From Achromobacter pulmonis (GTDB lineage Bacteria > Pseudomonadota > Gammaproteobacteria > Burkholderiales > Burkholderiaceae_B): a DNA stretch of 42,948 nucleotides. The stretch spans positions 201,710 to 244,657 of the forward strand of contig NZ_POQS01000007.1 of NCBI RefSeq assembly GCF_002885955.2. Direction: 5' to 3'. A program made the position numbers and the translations under genes. Positions within the stretch are counted from its first letter, which is position 1. The number at the start of each line of letters is the position of its first letter. Shown in pieces: positions 16,996 to 24,913 of the stretch. The notes under the pieces are model-generated. The model was not told where the DNA came from and made no database searches. It saw only the letters and a list, made by a program, of their open reading frames with translations.

Positions 16996-17888
16996 GCGGA
17001 ATCTCCGGGTTCGATGAGCTGGTCGAGCACGCGGTCGACGTGCTCGGTCCATGCGGGCAGCGTCAGGTCCAGCGCGCGCGACAGCAGGGTGGTGTCCAGC
17101 CGTGAGTTGAGGGGCCGCCGCGCGGCGGCGGGATAGTCGCGCGTGGCGACCGGACGGATGCGTTCGGGGGCCAGCGCCAGGGCCGCGCCGCGCGCCGCGG
17201 CGCCCGCCACGATGTATTGCGCGTAGCCGTGCCAGGTGGTCGAGCCGCCGGCGGCCAGATGGTAGGTGCCGGCTGGCAGCCGGGCGTCCAGGCGCCGGCG
17301 GATGGCCAGCGCCGTGATGTCGGCGACCAGCGCCGCCGAGGTCGGCGCGCCATGCTGGTCGGCCACCACGTCCAGGCAGTCGCGGCTGCGGGCCAGATGC
17401 AGAATCGTCTTCAGGAAGTTGCCGCCGTGCGCGGAATGGATCCAGCTGGTCCGGAACACCAGGGCGTCGCAGCCCGCGTCCCGGATGGCCTGTTCGCCGG
17501 CGAGCTTGGTCGCGCCGTACACGTTGATCGGGTTGGGGGCGTCGGTTTCCACATAGGGGCGGGCGGCCGCGCCGTCGAATACGTAATCGGTCGAATAGTG
17601 CACCAGCAGGGCGCGCGTGGCCACGGCATGGCGGGCAAGCACGCCAACCGCTTCGGCATTGACGCGGGCCGCGGCCGCGCGGTCGGTTTCGGCCCGGTCC
17701 ACCGCGGTGTAGGCCGCGGCGTTGACGATCACGCCGGGCCGGCGCGCCGACAGGACCGCGCCCAGGCCGTCGAGGTCGCACAGGTCCGCCTCGGCGCGCC
17801 CCAGCGCCGCCAGCTCTCCCACAGGAGCCAGCGCGCGGCACAGCTCGCGGCCCACCTGGCCGTTCTTGCCCAACAGTAGGATTTTCAC
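16977..17888 (-). CDS. rmlD: dTDP-4-dehydrorhamnose reductase
   Basis: RmlD performs the last, NADPH-dependent reduction to dTDP-L-rhamnose. The 303-residue short-chain dehydrogenase has GKNGQVGREL (cofactor loop), VNAAAYTAVDRAE, HYSTDYVFDG and the YGATK catalytic motif. The start is a GTG at 17886-17888, giving the standard MKILLLG beginning; earlier codons in frame lie in rmlB. It starts 10 bases after rmlB ends. Confidence 0.93.
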   Translation of the reverse strand: MKILLLGKNGQVGRELCRALAPVGELAALGRAEADLCDLDGLGAVLSARRPGVIVNAAAYTAVDRAETDRAAAARVNAEAVGVLARHAVATRALLVHYSTDYVFDGAAARPYVETDAPNPINVYGATKLAGEQAIRDAGCDALVFRTSWIHSAHGGNFLKTILHLARSRDCLDVVADQHGAPTSAALVADITALAIRRRLDARLPAGTYHLAAGGSTTWHGYAQYIVAGAAARGAALALAPERIRPVATRDYPAAARRPLNSRLDTTLLSRALDLTLPAWTEHVDRVLDQLIEPGDSAWRAKA

Positions 17889-17898
17889 GCCGCCCTTG

Positions 17899-18960
17899 CT
17901 ATGTCTCGTACTGTTCTTTCGCCCAGTCGCGATAGGCGCCACTGGTGACGTTCGCCACCCACTGGGGATGGCCCAGATACCAGAGTACCGTTTTTCTGAG
18001 GCCGGTTTCGAAGGTTTCGGCCGGCATCCAGCCCAGCGTGCGCTGCAGGTGGCCCGCGTCGACCGCATAGCGGCGGTCATGGCCGGGGCGGTCGGCGACG
18101 TGGACGATCTGGTCCGCGTACGGGCGCCCGTCCGGCCGCGGGCTGAGCTCGTCGAGCAGGGCGCACAGCTGGCGCACGACGTCGAGATTGGTCTTTTCGT
18201 TCCAGCCGCCCACGTTGTAGGTCTCGCCGGGCTTGCCGGCCTCCAGGATCTTGCGGATCGCGTCGCAGTGGTCGCTGACATAGAGCCAGTCCCGGATCTG
18301 CCGGCCGTCGCCATACAGCGGCAGCGGCTTGCCGGCCAGCGCGTTGTGGATGACCAGCGGGATGAGCTTTTCGGGGAACTGGTAGGGGCCGTAGTTGTTG
18401 GAGCAGTTGGAGGTCAGCACCGGCAGGCCGTAGGTGGTGTGGAAGGCCCGCACCAGGTGGTCGCTGGCCGCCTTGCTGGCGGAATAGGGGCTGTTCGGCG
18501 CGTATCGCGCGGTCTCGGTGAACGGCGGGGCGCCCGCGTCCAGCGAGCCGTAGACCTCGTCGGTGGACACGTGCACGAACCGGAAGCCGGCCCTGGCCTG
18601 CGGCTCCAGTCCGCTCCAGTAGTCGCGCACGACGTCCAGCAGGCGCGAGGTGCCGACGATGTTCGCCTGGACGAAGGCCTCGGGGTCGGCGATGGAGCGG
18701 TCGACGTGGGTCTCGGCGGCGAAGTTGATCACCGCGCGCGGCGCGCGCTTGCGCAGCAGGCGCGAGACGGCCGCGGCGTCGCCGATGTCGCCGCGCACCA
18801 GGGCATGGCGTGCGTCGCCGCGCAGGCTGGCCAGGTTGTCGGCGTTGCCGGCGTAGGTGAACTTGTCCAGCGTGACGACAGGTTCGTCGCGATGGGCCAG
18901 CCAATCCAGTACGAAATTGGAACCGATGAAGCCGGCTCCGCCGGTGACGACTATGCTCAT
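17899..18960 (-). CDS. rmlB: dTDP-glucose 4,6-dehydratase
   Basis: RmlB oxidises and dehydrates dTDP-glucose to the 4-keto-6-deoxy sugar. The 353-residue protein has TGGAGFIGSNFV (NAD loop), HVSTDEVYGSL (threonine, aspartate, glutamate active-site triplet) and YSASKAASDH (catalytic tyrosine-lysine pair). It is the first gene of the rml operon; the adenosyltransferase gene ends 15 bases upstream on the same strand and may share the transcript. The product sugar would go to lipopolysaccharide or another glycan. Confidence 0.95.
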   Translation of the reverse strand: MSIVVTGGAGFIGSNFVLDWLAHRDEPVVTLDKFTYAGNADNLASLRGDARHALVRGDIGDAAAVSRLLRKRAPRAVINFAAETHVDRSIADPEAFVQANIVGTSRLLDVVRDYWSGLEPQARAGFRFVHVSTDEVYGSLDAGAPPFTETARYAPNSPYSASKAASDHLVRAFHTTYGLPVLTSNCSNNYGPYQFPEKLIPLVIHNALAGKPLPLYGDGRQIRDWLYVSDHCDAIRKILEAGKPGETYNVGGWNEKTNLDVVRQLCALLDELSPRPDGRPYADQIVHVADRPGHDRRYAVDAGHLQRTLGWMPAETFETGLRKTVLWYLGHPQWVANVTSGAYRDWAKEQYET

Positions 18961-18975
18961 GTTCTTGGAGCGGGG

Positions 18976-19530
18976 CTAGCGGCGCGCCTGGGCGCCCGCC
19001 CAGTACGTGTCTTTCTGGCCCGCATGCAGGTTGATACAACGCGCCAGTACGAACATCAGGTCCGACAGGCGGTTCAGGTATTGCCGGACCGGCGGCTTGA
19101 CCGGCTCGGTCGCGGCCAGCGTCACGACCGCGCGTTCGGCGCGGCGGCAGACGGTGCGGGCCACGTGCGCCTGCGCGGCGCCGCGCGATCCCCCGGGCAG
19201 GATGAATTCGCGCAGCGGCGGCAAGCTGGCATTGTAGTGGGCCAGGCGGGCGTCCAGGCGGGCGATATGGGCCTCGGACAGCGCTGTGTGGCCGGGTATG
19301 CACAGCTCCGCGCCCATGTCGAAGAGGTCGTGCTGGATCGCCAGCAGGTCGGCGGAAATTTCCGGCGGCGGCGATTCGGCCAGCAGCAGCCCGATGACGC
19401 TGTTCAGCTCATCCACGTCGCCCAGCGCGGCGATGCGCGGCGCGTCCTTGGGCAGCCGCGACCCGTCTCCCAGTCCGGTGGTGCCGTCGTCCCCCGTGCG
19501 GGTGGCTATGACTGATAAACGGTTGGCCAT
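18976..19530 (-). CDS. Cob(I)alamin adenosyltransferase, PduO type
   Basis: The enzyme transfers the adenosyl group of ATP to cob(I)alamin, making coenzyme B12. The 184-residue four-helix protein has TRTGDDGTTGLGDGSR (ATP-binding N-terminus), VDELNSVIGL, the VCRRAERAVV helix and the C-terminal LNRLSDLMFVLAR, all diagnostic for the PduO/MMAB class and distinct from CobA/BtuR. No B12 biosynthesis gene is visible nearby, so it probably serves salvage for a B12-dependent mutase. A possible cobalamin-riboswitch relic is 4.4 kb away. Confidence 0.92.
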   Translation of the reverse strand: MANRLSVIATRTGDDGTTGLGDGSRLPKDAPRIAALGDVDELNSVIGLLLAESPPPEISADLLAIQHDLFDMGAELCIPGHTALSEAHIARLDARLAHYNASLPPLREFILPGGSRGAAQAHVARTVCRRAERAVVTLAATEPVKPPVRQYLNRLSDLMFVLARCINLHAGQKDTYWAGAQARR

Positions 19531-19730
19531 GCGTGCGTCCTGGAAGGGCTAAAGGAGAATGCGGTTTGCGTCCGGCGGTAAGCCTATGCCCCGGCTCGCG
19601 GGGCGGCGCGCAATCATCGGTCAGGATTGTTGCGTTCTGCCGCAGGAACTGTTTCATATCGGCGGTATCCTAGCACTGTGGAAAGCGGCGGGGGCGCCCC
19701 GCGCTTTCGCTGTTCAATGGAGGACGCCTA

Positions 19731-20036
19731 ATGGCTTTTGACCGCAAATATGCAACACCCATGGCCGTGGCCACCGCCATGGCCGTCGTTTCGCTGGCCA
19801 CGCCGCTGGCATTCGCCCAGCAGGCCGACGCCAGCGGCGAAGTGCGGCGCGTGGACCCGGCCGCGGGCAAGGTCACCATCAAGCACGACGCCATCAAGGA
19901 ACTGGACCTGCCCGCGATGACGCTGGTCTACGAGGCCGATCCGGCGCTGCTGGCCAAGATCAAGGCGGGCGACAAGGTGCGTTTCACCGCCACGCGCCAG
20001 GGCGGCAAGTACGTCGTCACGGCGATCACCAACTAG
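19731..20036 (+). CDS. CusF-like periplasmic copper-binding domain protein
   Basis: A signal peptide (to about residue 29, LAFAQ) is followed by a small OB-fold domain of 72 residues of the CusF/CusX type: GEVRRVDPAAGKVTIKHDAIKELDLPAMTLVY split across the fold, and DKVRFTA. In CusF copper is held by a histidine, two methionines and a stacking tryptophan. Here H52 and M63 are kept, but the tryptophan position is L60 and the second methionine is L65. Metal binding may therefore be weaker or different. No cus efflux genes are adjacent; it is a single-gene unit ended by a hairpin. Confidence 0.8.
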   Translation: MAFDRKYATPMAVATAMAVVSLATPLAFAQQADASGEVRRVDPAAGKVTIKHDAIKELDLPAMTLVYEADPALLAKIKAGDKVRFTATRQGGKYVVTAITN

Positions 20037-20045
20037 TATCCATGT

Positions 20046-20084
20046 AAAAACGCCGCCCGCCGCGGCAGCGGTGGACGGCGTTTT
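20046..20084. terminator. Bidirectional terminator between the CusF-like gene and hslU
   Basis: AAAACGCCG (20047-20055) pairs with CGGCGTTTT (20076-20084); the stem extends inward with a mismatch. T-runs on both strands allow it to stop both converging transcripts. Confidence 0.8.
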
Positions 20085-20104
20085 GCTGCCGGACAGGGCA
20101 GGGC

Positions 20105-21439
20105 TTACAGCACGTAGCGGGCCAGATCCTGGCTGCTGGCGGCTTCGGCCAGTTGCGCGTTGACGTAGGCGGCGTCGATCTTGACGTGCTTGTCCTGGCT
20201 GGACGTGGCGTCGAACGACAGTTCCTCGAGCAGCTTCTCCATCACCGTGTACAGGCGGCGGGCGCCGATGTTTTCGGTGGTTTCGTTGACCTCGAAGGCC
20301 AGTTCCGCCAGGCGGCGCACGCCGTCTTCGGTGAACTCCAGCTCCAGGTCCTCGGTGGCCATGAGGGCCTTGTACTGCTTGGTCAGCGAGGCGTCCGTGT
20401 CGGACAGGATGCGCACGAAGTCTTCGGCGGTCAGCGATTCCAGTTCGACGCGGATCGGGAAGCGGCCCTGCAGCTCGGGGATCAGGTCGGACGGGCGCGA
20501 CAGGTGGAACGCGCCGGAGGCGATGAACAGGATGTGGTCGGTGCGCACCATGCCGTAGCGCGTGTTGACCGTGGTGCCTTCGACCAGCGGCAGCAGGTCG
20601 CGCTGCACGCCCTGGCGCGACACGTCGGCGCCGCCGGATTCCTGGCGCGCGGCGATCTTGTCGATTTCGTCCAGGAAGACGATGCCGTTCTGTTCGACGT
20701 TGTTGATCGCCACGGTGCGCAGGTCTTCCTCGTTGACGCGCTTGGCGGCTTCTTCGTCGACGATCAGCTTGAAGGCTTCGCGCACCTTCATTTTCTTGGG
20801 CTTTTTCTTGTCGCGGGCCATGCCGGCGAACATGCCGCGCAGCTGCTCGGCCATTTCTTCCATGCCGGGAGGCGTCATGACGTCCATCTGCGGCACGGCC
20901 TGGGCCACTTCGATCTCGATTTCGAGATCGTCGATCTTGCCTTCGCGCAGGCGCTTCCTGAAGGTCTGGCGGGCGCTGTTGTCCTCGCCGCGCTCGGGTT
21001 CGCCGGAGGCGCCGCGCGCCGGCGGCACCAGGGCGTCGAGGATGCGGTCTTCGGCGGCGTCCTCGGCCTGGGTGCGCACGCGGCGCATTTCCAGTTCGCG
21101 GGTCTGCTTGATCGAGTATTCGGTGAGGTCGCGGATGATGGTGTCGACGTCGCGGCCCACGTAGCCCACTTCGGTGAACTTGGTGGCTTCGATCTTGATG
21201 AAGGGCGCGTTGGCCAGCTTGGCCAGGCGGCGCGCGATTTCGGTCTTGCCCACGCCGGTGGGGCCGATCATGAGGATGTTCTTGGGGTGGATTTCATGGC
21301 GCAGGGGTTCGGCGACCTGCTGGCGGCGCCAGCGGTTGCGCAGCGCCACGGCCACGGCGCGCTTGGCGCGGTTCTGGCCGACGATGTACTTGTCGAGTTC
21401 GGAGACGATCTCTCCGGGCGTCATGTTGGATGCGGACAT
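20105..21439 (-). CDS. hslU: ATP-dependent protease ATPase subunit HslU
   Basis: HslU is the AAA+ unfoldase that feeds substrates to the HslV peptidase. At 444 residues it has normal length: TPGEIVSELDKYIVGQ at the start, Walker A GPTGVGKTE, the pore motif GYVGRDV, the I domain (roughly residues 110-240), Walker B VFLDEIDKIA, and the C-terminal tail ending LARYVL that inserts into HslV. The ATG at 21439 gives MSASNMTPGE; the second ATG six codons on is the other option. It lies 53 bases after hslV in a two-gene heat-shock operon. Confidence 0.96.
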   Translation of the reverse strand: MSASNMTPGEIVSELDKYIVGQNRAKRAVAVALRNRWRRQQVAEPLRHEIHPKNILMIGPTGVGKTEIARRLAKLANAPFIKIEATKFTEVGYVGRDVDTIIRDLTEYSIKQTRELEMRRVRTQAEDAAEDRILDALVPPARGASGEPERGEDNSARQTFRKRLREGKIDDLEIEIEVAQAVPQMDVMTPPGMEEMAEQLRGMFAGMARDKKKPKKMKVREAFKLIVDEEAAKRVNEEDLRTVAINNVEQNGIVFLDEIDKIAARQESGGADVSRQGVQRDLLPLVEGTTVNTRYGMVRTDHILFIASGAFHLSRPSDLIPELQGRFPIRVELESLTAEDFVRILSDTDASLTKQYKALMATEDLELEFTEDGVRRLAELAFEVNETTENIGARRLYTVMEKLLEELSFDATSSQDKHVKIDAAYVNAQLAEAASSQDLARYVL

Positions 21440-21492
21440 GAGGGCGAATCCTTGATGCGAGAGCAGGCTGGGCGGCGGCGCGGCGCCGCGGG

Positions 21493-22032
21493 TTACTCGC
21501 CCAGCGTTTCGATGACGTGGTTCTGGTTGGTGTAGATGCAGAGGTCGCCGGCGATTTCCAGCGACTGCTTGACGATGGTCTCGGGCGGCAGCTCGGTGTT
21601 GCGCAGCAGGGCCAGCGCCGCCGATTGAGCGTAGGCGCCGCCGGAACCGATGGCGGCCAGGCCGTGTTCGGGTTCGAGCACGTCGCCGTTGCCGGTCAGC
21701 ACCAGGGTGTGCTCGGCGTCGGCCACGATCAGCATGGCTTCGAGCCGGCGCAGCACGCGGTCGGTGCGCCAGTCGCGGGTCAGTTCGACCGCGGCGCGCA
21801 TCAGGTTGCCCTGGTGTTTTTCGAGCTTGGCCTCGAAGCGTTCCTGCAGCGTGAATGCGTCGGCCGTGGCGCCGGCGAAACCGGCAAGAATCTTGTCGTG
21901 GTACAGGCGGCGGATCTTGCGGGCCGTGCCCTTGATGACGATGTTGCCCAGGGTGACCTGGCCATCGCCGCCCAGTGCGACGCGGTTGCCGCGGCGCACG
22001 CACACGATGGTGGTGGCGTGAAATTGTTCCAT
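21493..22032 (-). CDS. hslV: ATP-dependent protease peptidase subunit HslV
   Basis: HslV is the proteasome-like threonine peptidase of the HslUV complex. The 179-residue precursor MEQFHATTIV is expected to be cut before threonine 7, exposing TTIVCVRRG as the active N-terminus. GGDGQVTLG, the lysine in VIKGTARKIRR and IGSGGAYAQSAA complete the active site. It is the first gene of the hslVU operon and is separated from dksA by a terminator. Confidence 0.96.
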   Translation of the reverse strand: MEQFHATTIVCVRRGNRVALGGDGQVTLGNIVIKGTARKIRRLYHDKILAGFAGATADAFTLQERFEAKLEKHQGNLMRAAVELTRDWRTDRVLRRLEAMLIVADAEHTLVLTGNGDVLEPEHGLAAIGSGGAYAQSAALALLRNTELPPETIVKQSLEIAGDLCIYTNQNHVIETLGE

Positions 22033-22087
22033 GCGTTCCTTCCTATGAAGGGATTAGCTGGGGGCGGCCGCGTAAAAATCAAGACGA

Positions 22088-22124
22088 GAAAAAAGGCCAT
22101 GCCGGAAAACCAGCATAGCCTTTT
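22088..22124 (-). terminator. Rho-independent terminator after dksA
   Basis: On the minus strand AAAAGGC-ATGC pairs with GCAT-GCCTTTT with one bulged pair, and the minus-strand product runs into TTTTTTCTC. It lies between the dksA stop and the hslV start, so it separates the two transcripts. Confidence 0.85.
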
Positions 22125-22149
22125 CGGGACGGGGCGAATACGGGACGGA

Positions 22150-22614
22150 TCAGTCGCCGTACAGCTTCTGGCGCATTTCGCGGCGCTCCTGGGCTTCCAG
22201 CGACAGGGTGGCCGTGGGGCGGGCCAGCAGGCGCGGAATGCCGATGGGTTCGCCGGTTTCTTCACACCAGCCGTATTCGCCGCTGTCGATGCGGGCGATG
22301 GACTGTTGCACCTTCTTCAGCAGCTTGCGCTCGCGGTCGCGGGTGCGCAGCTCGAGGGCGTGTTCTTCTTCGATCGTGGCGCGGTCGGCGGGGTCGGGCA
22401 CGAACTGCGTTTCACGCAGGTGCTCGGTGGTTTCGCCGGCGTTGGCCAGGATGTCCTGTTCGAGTTGTTTGAGCCGTTCCTTGAAGAACGCCAGCTGGCG
22501 GTCGTTCATATAGTCGGACTCGGGCATGGCCAGCAATTCTTTTTCGCTGGGCAGATCAATCGCCGTATCGCTCGTCGACTTGCTTGGTTTCTTGGTTGCT
22601 GCCTTGGTAGCCAT
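22150..22614 (-). CDS. dksA: RNA polymerase-binding transcription factor DksA (cysteine-poor type)
   Basis: DksA enters the secondary channel of RNA polymerase and works with ppGpp. The 154-residue protein has the coiled coil with the tip motif D74-x2-D77-x-A79 and the C-terminal globular domain GEPIGIPRLLARPTATL. The zinc finger is reduced: only C117 remains, the other three positions being T120, S138 and A141. The same C-T-S-A pattern is known from Pseudomonas DksA2, which works without zinc. A lysine-rich 20-residue N-terminal extension precedes the family start. It is upstream of hslVU and downstream of a COG0523 zinc GTPase. Confidence 0.93.
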   Translation of the reverse strand: MATKAATKKPSKSTSDTAIDLPSEKELLAMPESDYMNDRQLAFFKERLKQLEQDILANAGETTEHLRETQFVPDPADRATIEEEHALELRTRDRERKLLKKVQQSIARIDSGEYGWCEETGEPIGIPRLLARPTATLSLEAQERREMRQKLYGD

Positions 22615-22738
22615 GAAAACACTCCACTATGAATCGATCCTGGCGCGGGCGTCCATTCCCCGTCCGTTACTTGTTGCCTACGCTATTCGTACCTCACAGT
22701 ACTGCCTTCGTCGCATCGCGTCACGTCAGGAAGGGGGA

Positions 22739-23857
22739 TTACCCCGCCAGGCACTGCTCCAAGCCCCGGGTAAAAATCTCCTGGGGCAGCTTGCGTCCGA
22801 TGAACACCATCTTGGTGGACGGTTTCTCGGCCGCGGTCCACGGCTTGCCGGGTTCGGCGCCCATCATCATGTGCACACCCTGGAACAACATGCGGCGGTT
22901 GATGCCCTTCATGTACAGGATGCCCTTGTAGCGCATCAGGTCGGGACCATAGACCTGCACCACGCCACCCAGGAATTCCTCGAGCCGGGCGGGATCGAAC
23001 GGCTTGTTGGAGCGGAACACGAACGCGCCGATTTCATCGTCGTGCTGGTGGTGGTGGTGATGGTGGGCATGATTGCAGTGCGCCCCGCATTCGCCTTCGT
23101 GGTCATGATCGTGATCGTGGCCATGATCGTGGCCGTGGTCGTGATCGTGCCCATGGGAATGGGCGGCGTCGGGGTGCTCATCGGCCAGGAATTCCGGGTC
23201 GATGTCCAGAATGGAATTCAGGTTGAAGCCGCTGATGTCGATGATGGACTTCAGGTCGGCGTCGCCGAAGTTGACGGGGGTGATCGGCGCGCGCGGGTTC
23301 ATGTGAACCAGGCGGTGGCGCAGCGCTTCGTAGTCGACTTCGTTGACCAGGTCTTTCTTGGAGACCAGGATGCGGTCGGCGAAACCGACCTGCTTCTGGG
23401 CCTCGGGCTGTTCGTTGAGGGTGGCCATGCCGTGCTTGGCGTCGACCACGGTGATCACCGCGTCCAGGCGGTAGTACTCGGCGATGTCGTCATCCATGAA
23501 GAACGTCTGGCAGACGGGGCCGGGATTGGCCATGCCGGTCGTTTCGATGATGACGCGTTCGAAATTCAGTTCGCCGGCTTCGCGCTTGGCGCGCAGTTCG
23601 CCCAGCGTGCGCATCAGGTCGCCGCGCACCGTGCAGCAGACGCAGCCGTTGGACAGCTCGATGATTTCCTCGTTGCTGTCCTGCACCAGCAGGTCGTTGT
23701 CGATGCTTTCCGGCCCGAATTCGTTTTCGATGACCGCGACGCGGCGGCCATGATATTCGGTCAGGATGCGTTTGAGCAGGGTGGTCTTGCCCGCACCGAG
23801 AAAGCCGGTGAGGATGGTGACGGGAACCATTTTGTCCAAACTGCGCGGGGTATTCAT
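22739..23857 (-). CDS. COG0523 GTPase, putative zinc metallochaperone (CobW/ZigA-like)
   Basis: A 372-residue G3E GTPase: Walker A GFLGAGKTT (18-26), the metal-binding motif GCVCC (71-75), ETTG, SKKDL (base recognition) and a C-terminal CobW_C domain (from about 275). Between them, residues 228-272 hold a loop of some two dozen histidines alternating with aspartate, including ECGAHC. CxCC plus a His-rich loop marks zinc- or nickel-handling members. Zinc is favoured here by the neighbours dksA, zur and znuCBA. The second methionine (residue 10, MVPVTILTG) is an alternative start. It is often labelled CobW, but no cobalamin genes adjoin it. Confidence 0.88.
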   Translation of the reverse strand: MNTPRSLDKMVPVTILTGFLGAGKTTLLKRILTEYHGRRVAVIENEFGPESIDNDLLVQDSNEEIIELSNGCVCCTVRGDLMRTLGELRAKREAGELNFERVIIETTGMANPGPVCQTFFMDDDIAEYYRLDAVITVVDAKHGMATLNEQPEAQKQVGFADRILVSKKDLVNEVDYEALRHRLVHMNPRAPITPVNFGDADLKSIIDISGFNLNSILDIDPEFLADEHPDAAHSHGHDHDHGHDHGHDHDHDHEGECGAHCNHAHHHHHHQHDDEIGAFVFRSNKPFDPARLEEFLGGVVQVYGPDLMRYKGILYMKGINRRMLFQGVHMMMGAEPGKPWTAAEKPSTKMVFIGRKLPQEIFTRGLEQCLAG

Positions 23858-24254
23858 GGCGAAGCTGCTAGCGTGAAGTCAAGGCGTTAAACGGAACTCT
23901 CGGCGCCGGGACTGCAATTCCGGAAGGTGTGATTCCGGCGATTGCCCTGCCCTGTGGACCGGAGTTTCCGATCCTGGCCGAAAGGCGTGTTTGCCACGGG
24001 CTGCAAAGGCCGCCGACAGCGGCCGGACGCAGGATTACAGCACAGTCGGGGGCAGGGGGCAAACCCAGGGTCAACCCTTGGCCCGCGGCCTCCCGGATCG
24101 CGGCCGTACGCCGTCGCGTGCCCGGCGATAACCCTATTTTGGGACGGTTTTCCGGATTTCAAGAGCGGATCCGTCCGCATGGCCGGGCAGGCCGGCGCGG
24201 CGCTACGCCAAAAGCATGAGACCGCAGGGATGAAGCGAGGCGCGGCGGCGCGAT
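23858..24254. other. 397-base non-coding gap with a cobalamin-riboswitch-like segment
   Basis: The short open frames here show no codon bias, family motif or good start and I read them as noise. No Zur-like palindrome is present upstream of the COG0523 gene. The plus-strand part 23905-24045 is described separately. The part 24046-24254 contains inverted-repeat pieces (CAAACCCAGGGTCAACCCTTGG) but no recognised element. Confidence 0.6.
23905..24045 (+). ncRNA. Degenerate cobalamin-riboswitch-like element
   Basis: In order on the plus strand: GGAAGGTGTGATTCCGGCG (compare the GGGAA..GGTG..A.TCC core), GCCCTGCCCTGT (compare GCCCCCGCAACTGT), ACCGGAG, GCCACGG (compare GCCACTG, at 23993), GCAAAGGC (compare GGGAAGGC, 24003-24010) and CAGGATTACAG (compare the B12 box CAGGAGACCTG, 24030-24040). 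Order and spacing match a cobalamin riboswitch, but nearly every conserved box has one or more changes. No plus-strand gene follows; zur converges on it. It is most likely a relic left after loss of the gene it controlled. This is a comparison by eye. Confidence 0.45.
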
Positions 24255-24773
24255 TCAGTGCTGGTGGTGATGGTGGCCGGCGGCCTCGGCGGGCTGCTTT
24301 TTCTGGCATTGCGGACACAGCGCGCGGATTTCGGTTTCGTGCGTGGCCAGGGCATAGCCGGTCTGGGCGACGCGTTCGGCCAGCTGCCGGCTCATGGCCG
24401 GGTCGGACACTTCGGCGACCGCGCCGCAGCCGGTACAGACCACCAGCAGGTCGTGCGGGGCGCCGCCGGCGTCATGGCAGGCGCTCCAGGCGTTGACCGC
24501 GTCCAGGCGGTGGATCAGGCCCTCGTCCATCAGGAAGTCGAGCGCGCGGTAGACCGTGGGCGGCGCGGCGCCGGGGTGCACCGCGCGCATGGCGTCCAGC
24601 AATTCGTAGGCCTTCAGGCTGCGGCCATGGCGCAGCAGCAGCTCCAGCACCTTGCGGCGGATGGGGGTGAGGCGGCGTCCGCGCTGCTCGCACAGCGTCT
24701 CGGCGACGCCGAGCTGGGCGTCCACGGTGTCGCTGCGGGGAGAGCGGGGCGTTGCGGGCATGGCTGGCTTCAT
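24255..24773 (-). CDS. zur: Zinc uptake regulator (Fur family)
   Basis: A Fur-family repressor that binds DNA when zinc is abundant. The 172-residue protein has the winged helix (RRLTPIRRKVLELLL, APPTVYRALDFLMDEGLIHRL) and two CxxC pairs, C113/C116 and C153/C156, for the structural zinc, with a HHHHQH tail. The extra alanine/proline-rich N-terminus is typical of Np20/Zur proteins. ATG 24773 is chosen; ATG 24761 is equally possible, as neither has a clear ribosome site. It is divergent from znuCBA across a Zur operator about 90 bases away, so it probably represses itself and that operon. Confidence 0.88.
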   Translation of the reverse strand: MKPAMPATPRSPRSDTVDAQLGVAETLCEQRGRRLTPIRRKVLELLLRHGRSLKAYELLDAMRAVHPGAAPPTVYRALDFLMDEGLIHRLDAVNAWSACHDAGGAPHDLLVVCTGCGAVAEVSDPAMSRQLAERVAQTGYALATHETEIRALCPQCQKKQPAEAAGHHHHQH

Positions 24774-24857
24774 GTGTATGGCTGACGCGCGCGATGCGCG
24801 CGAGATGCCTGGAAGGTAGCAGAAAACACCCAGATGCGGGCGAAACCCGGTCAATCA

Positions 24858-24890
24858 AGATTTTAGTTATGATATAACATAATAAAATCT
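24858..24890. promoter_or_regulatory. Zur operator between zur and the znuCBA operon
   Basis: GTTATGATATAAC at 24866-24878 matches the proteobacterial Zur box GTTATAnTATAAC with one change. It sits inside a larger perfect pair of arms, AGATTTTA (24858-24865) and TAAAATCT (24883-24890), giving a 33-base nested palindrome. It is a striking AT-rich island in GC-rich DNA, overlapping where the divergent -10 regions should be. Confidence 0.85.
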
Positions 24891-24913
24891 TCGATCCCAT
24901 TGCCCGATCTCCG

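Noticed and set aside
20153..21535. Long plus-strand open frame opposite hslU
   Set aside because: It mirrors hslU codons in GC-rich DNA; the hslU product has all family motifs and the opposite frame has none.
23929..24219. Possible 96-codon gene in the zur-COG0523 gap
   Set aside because: No family similarity, no ribosome site, basic low-complexity product; it overlaps the riboswitch-like segment.
24046..24254. RNase P, tmRNA, 6S or SRP RNA in the remaining gap
   Set aside because: None of their conserved core sequences was found on either strand.
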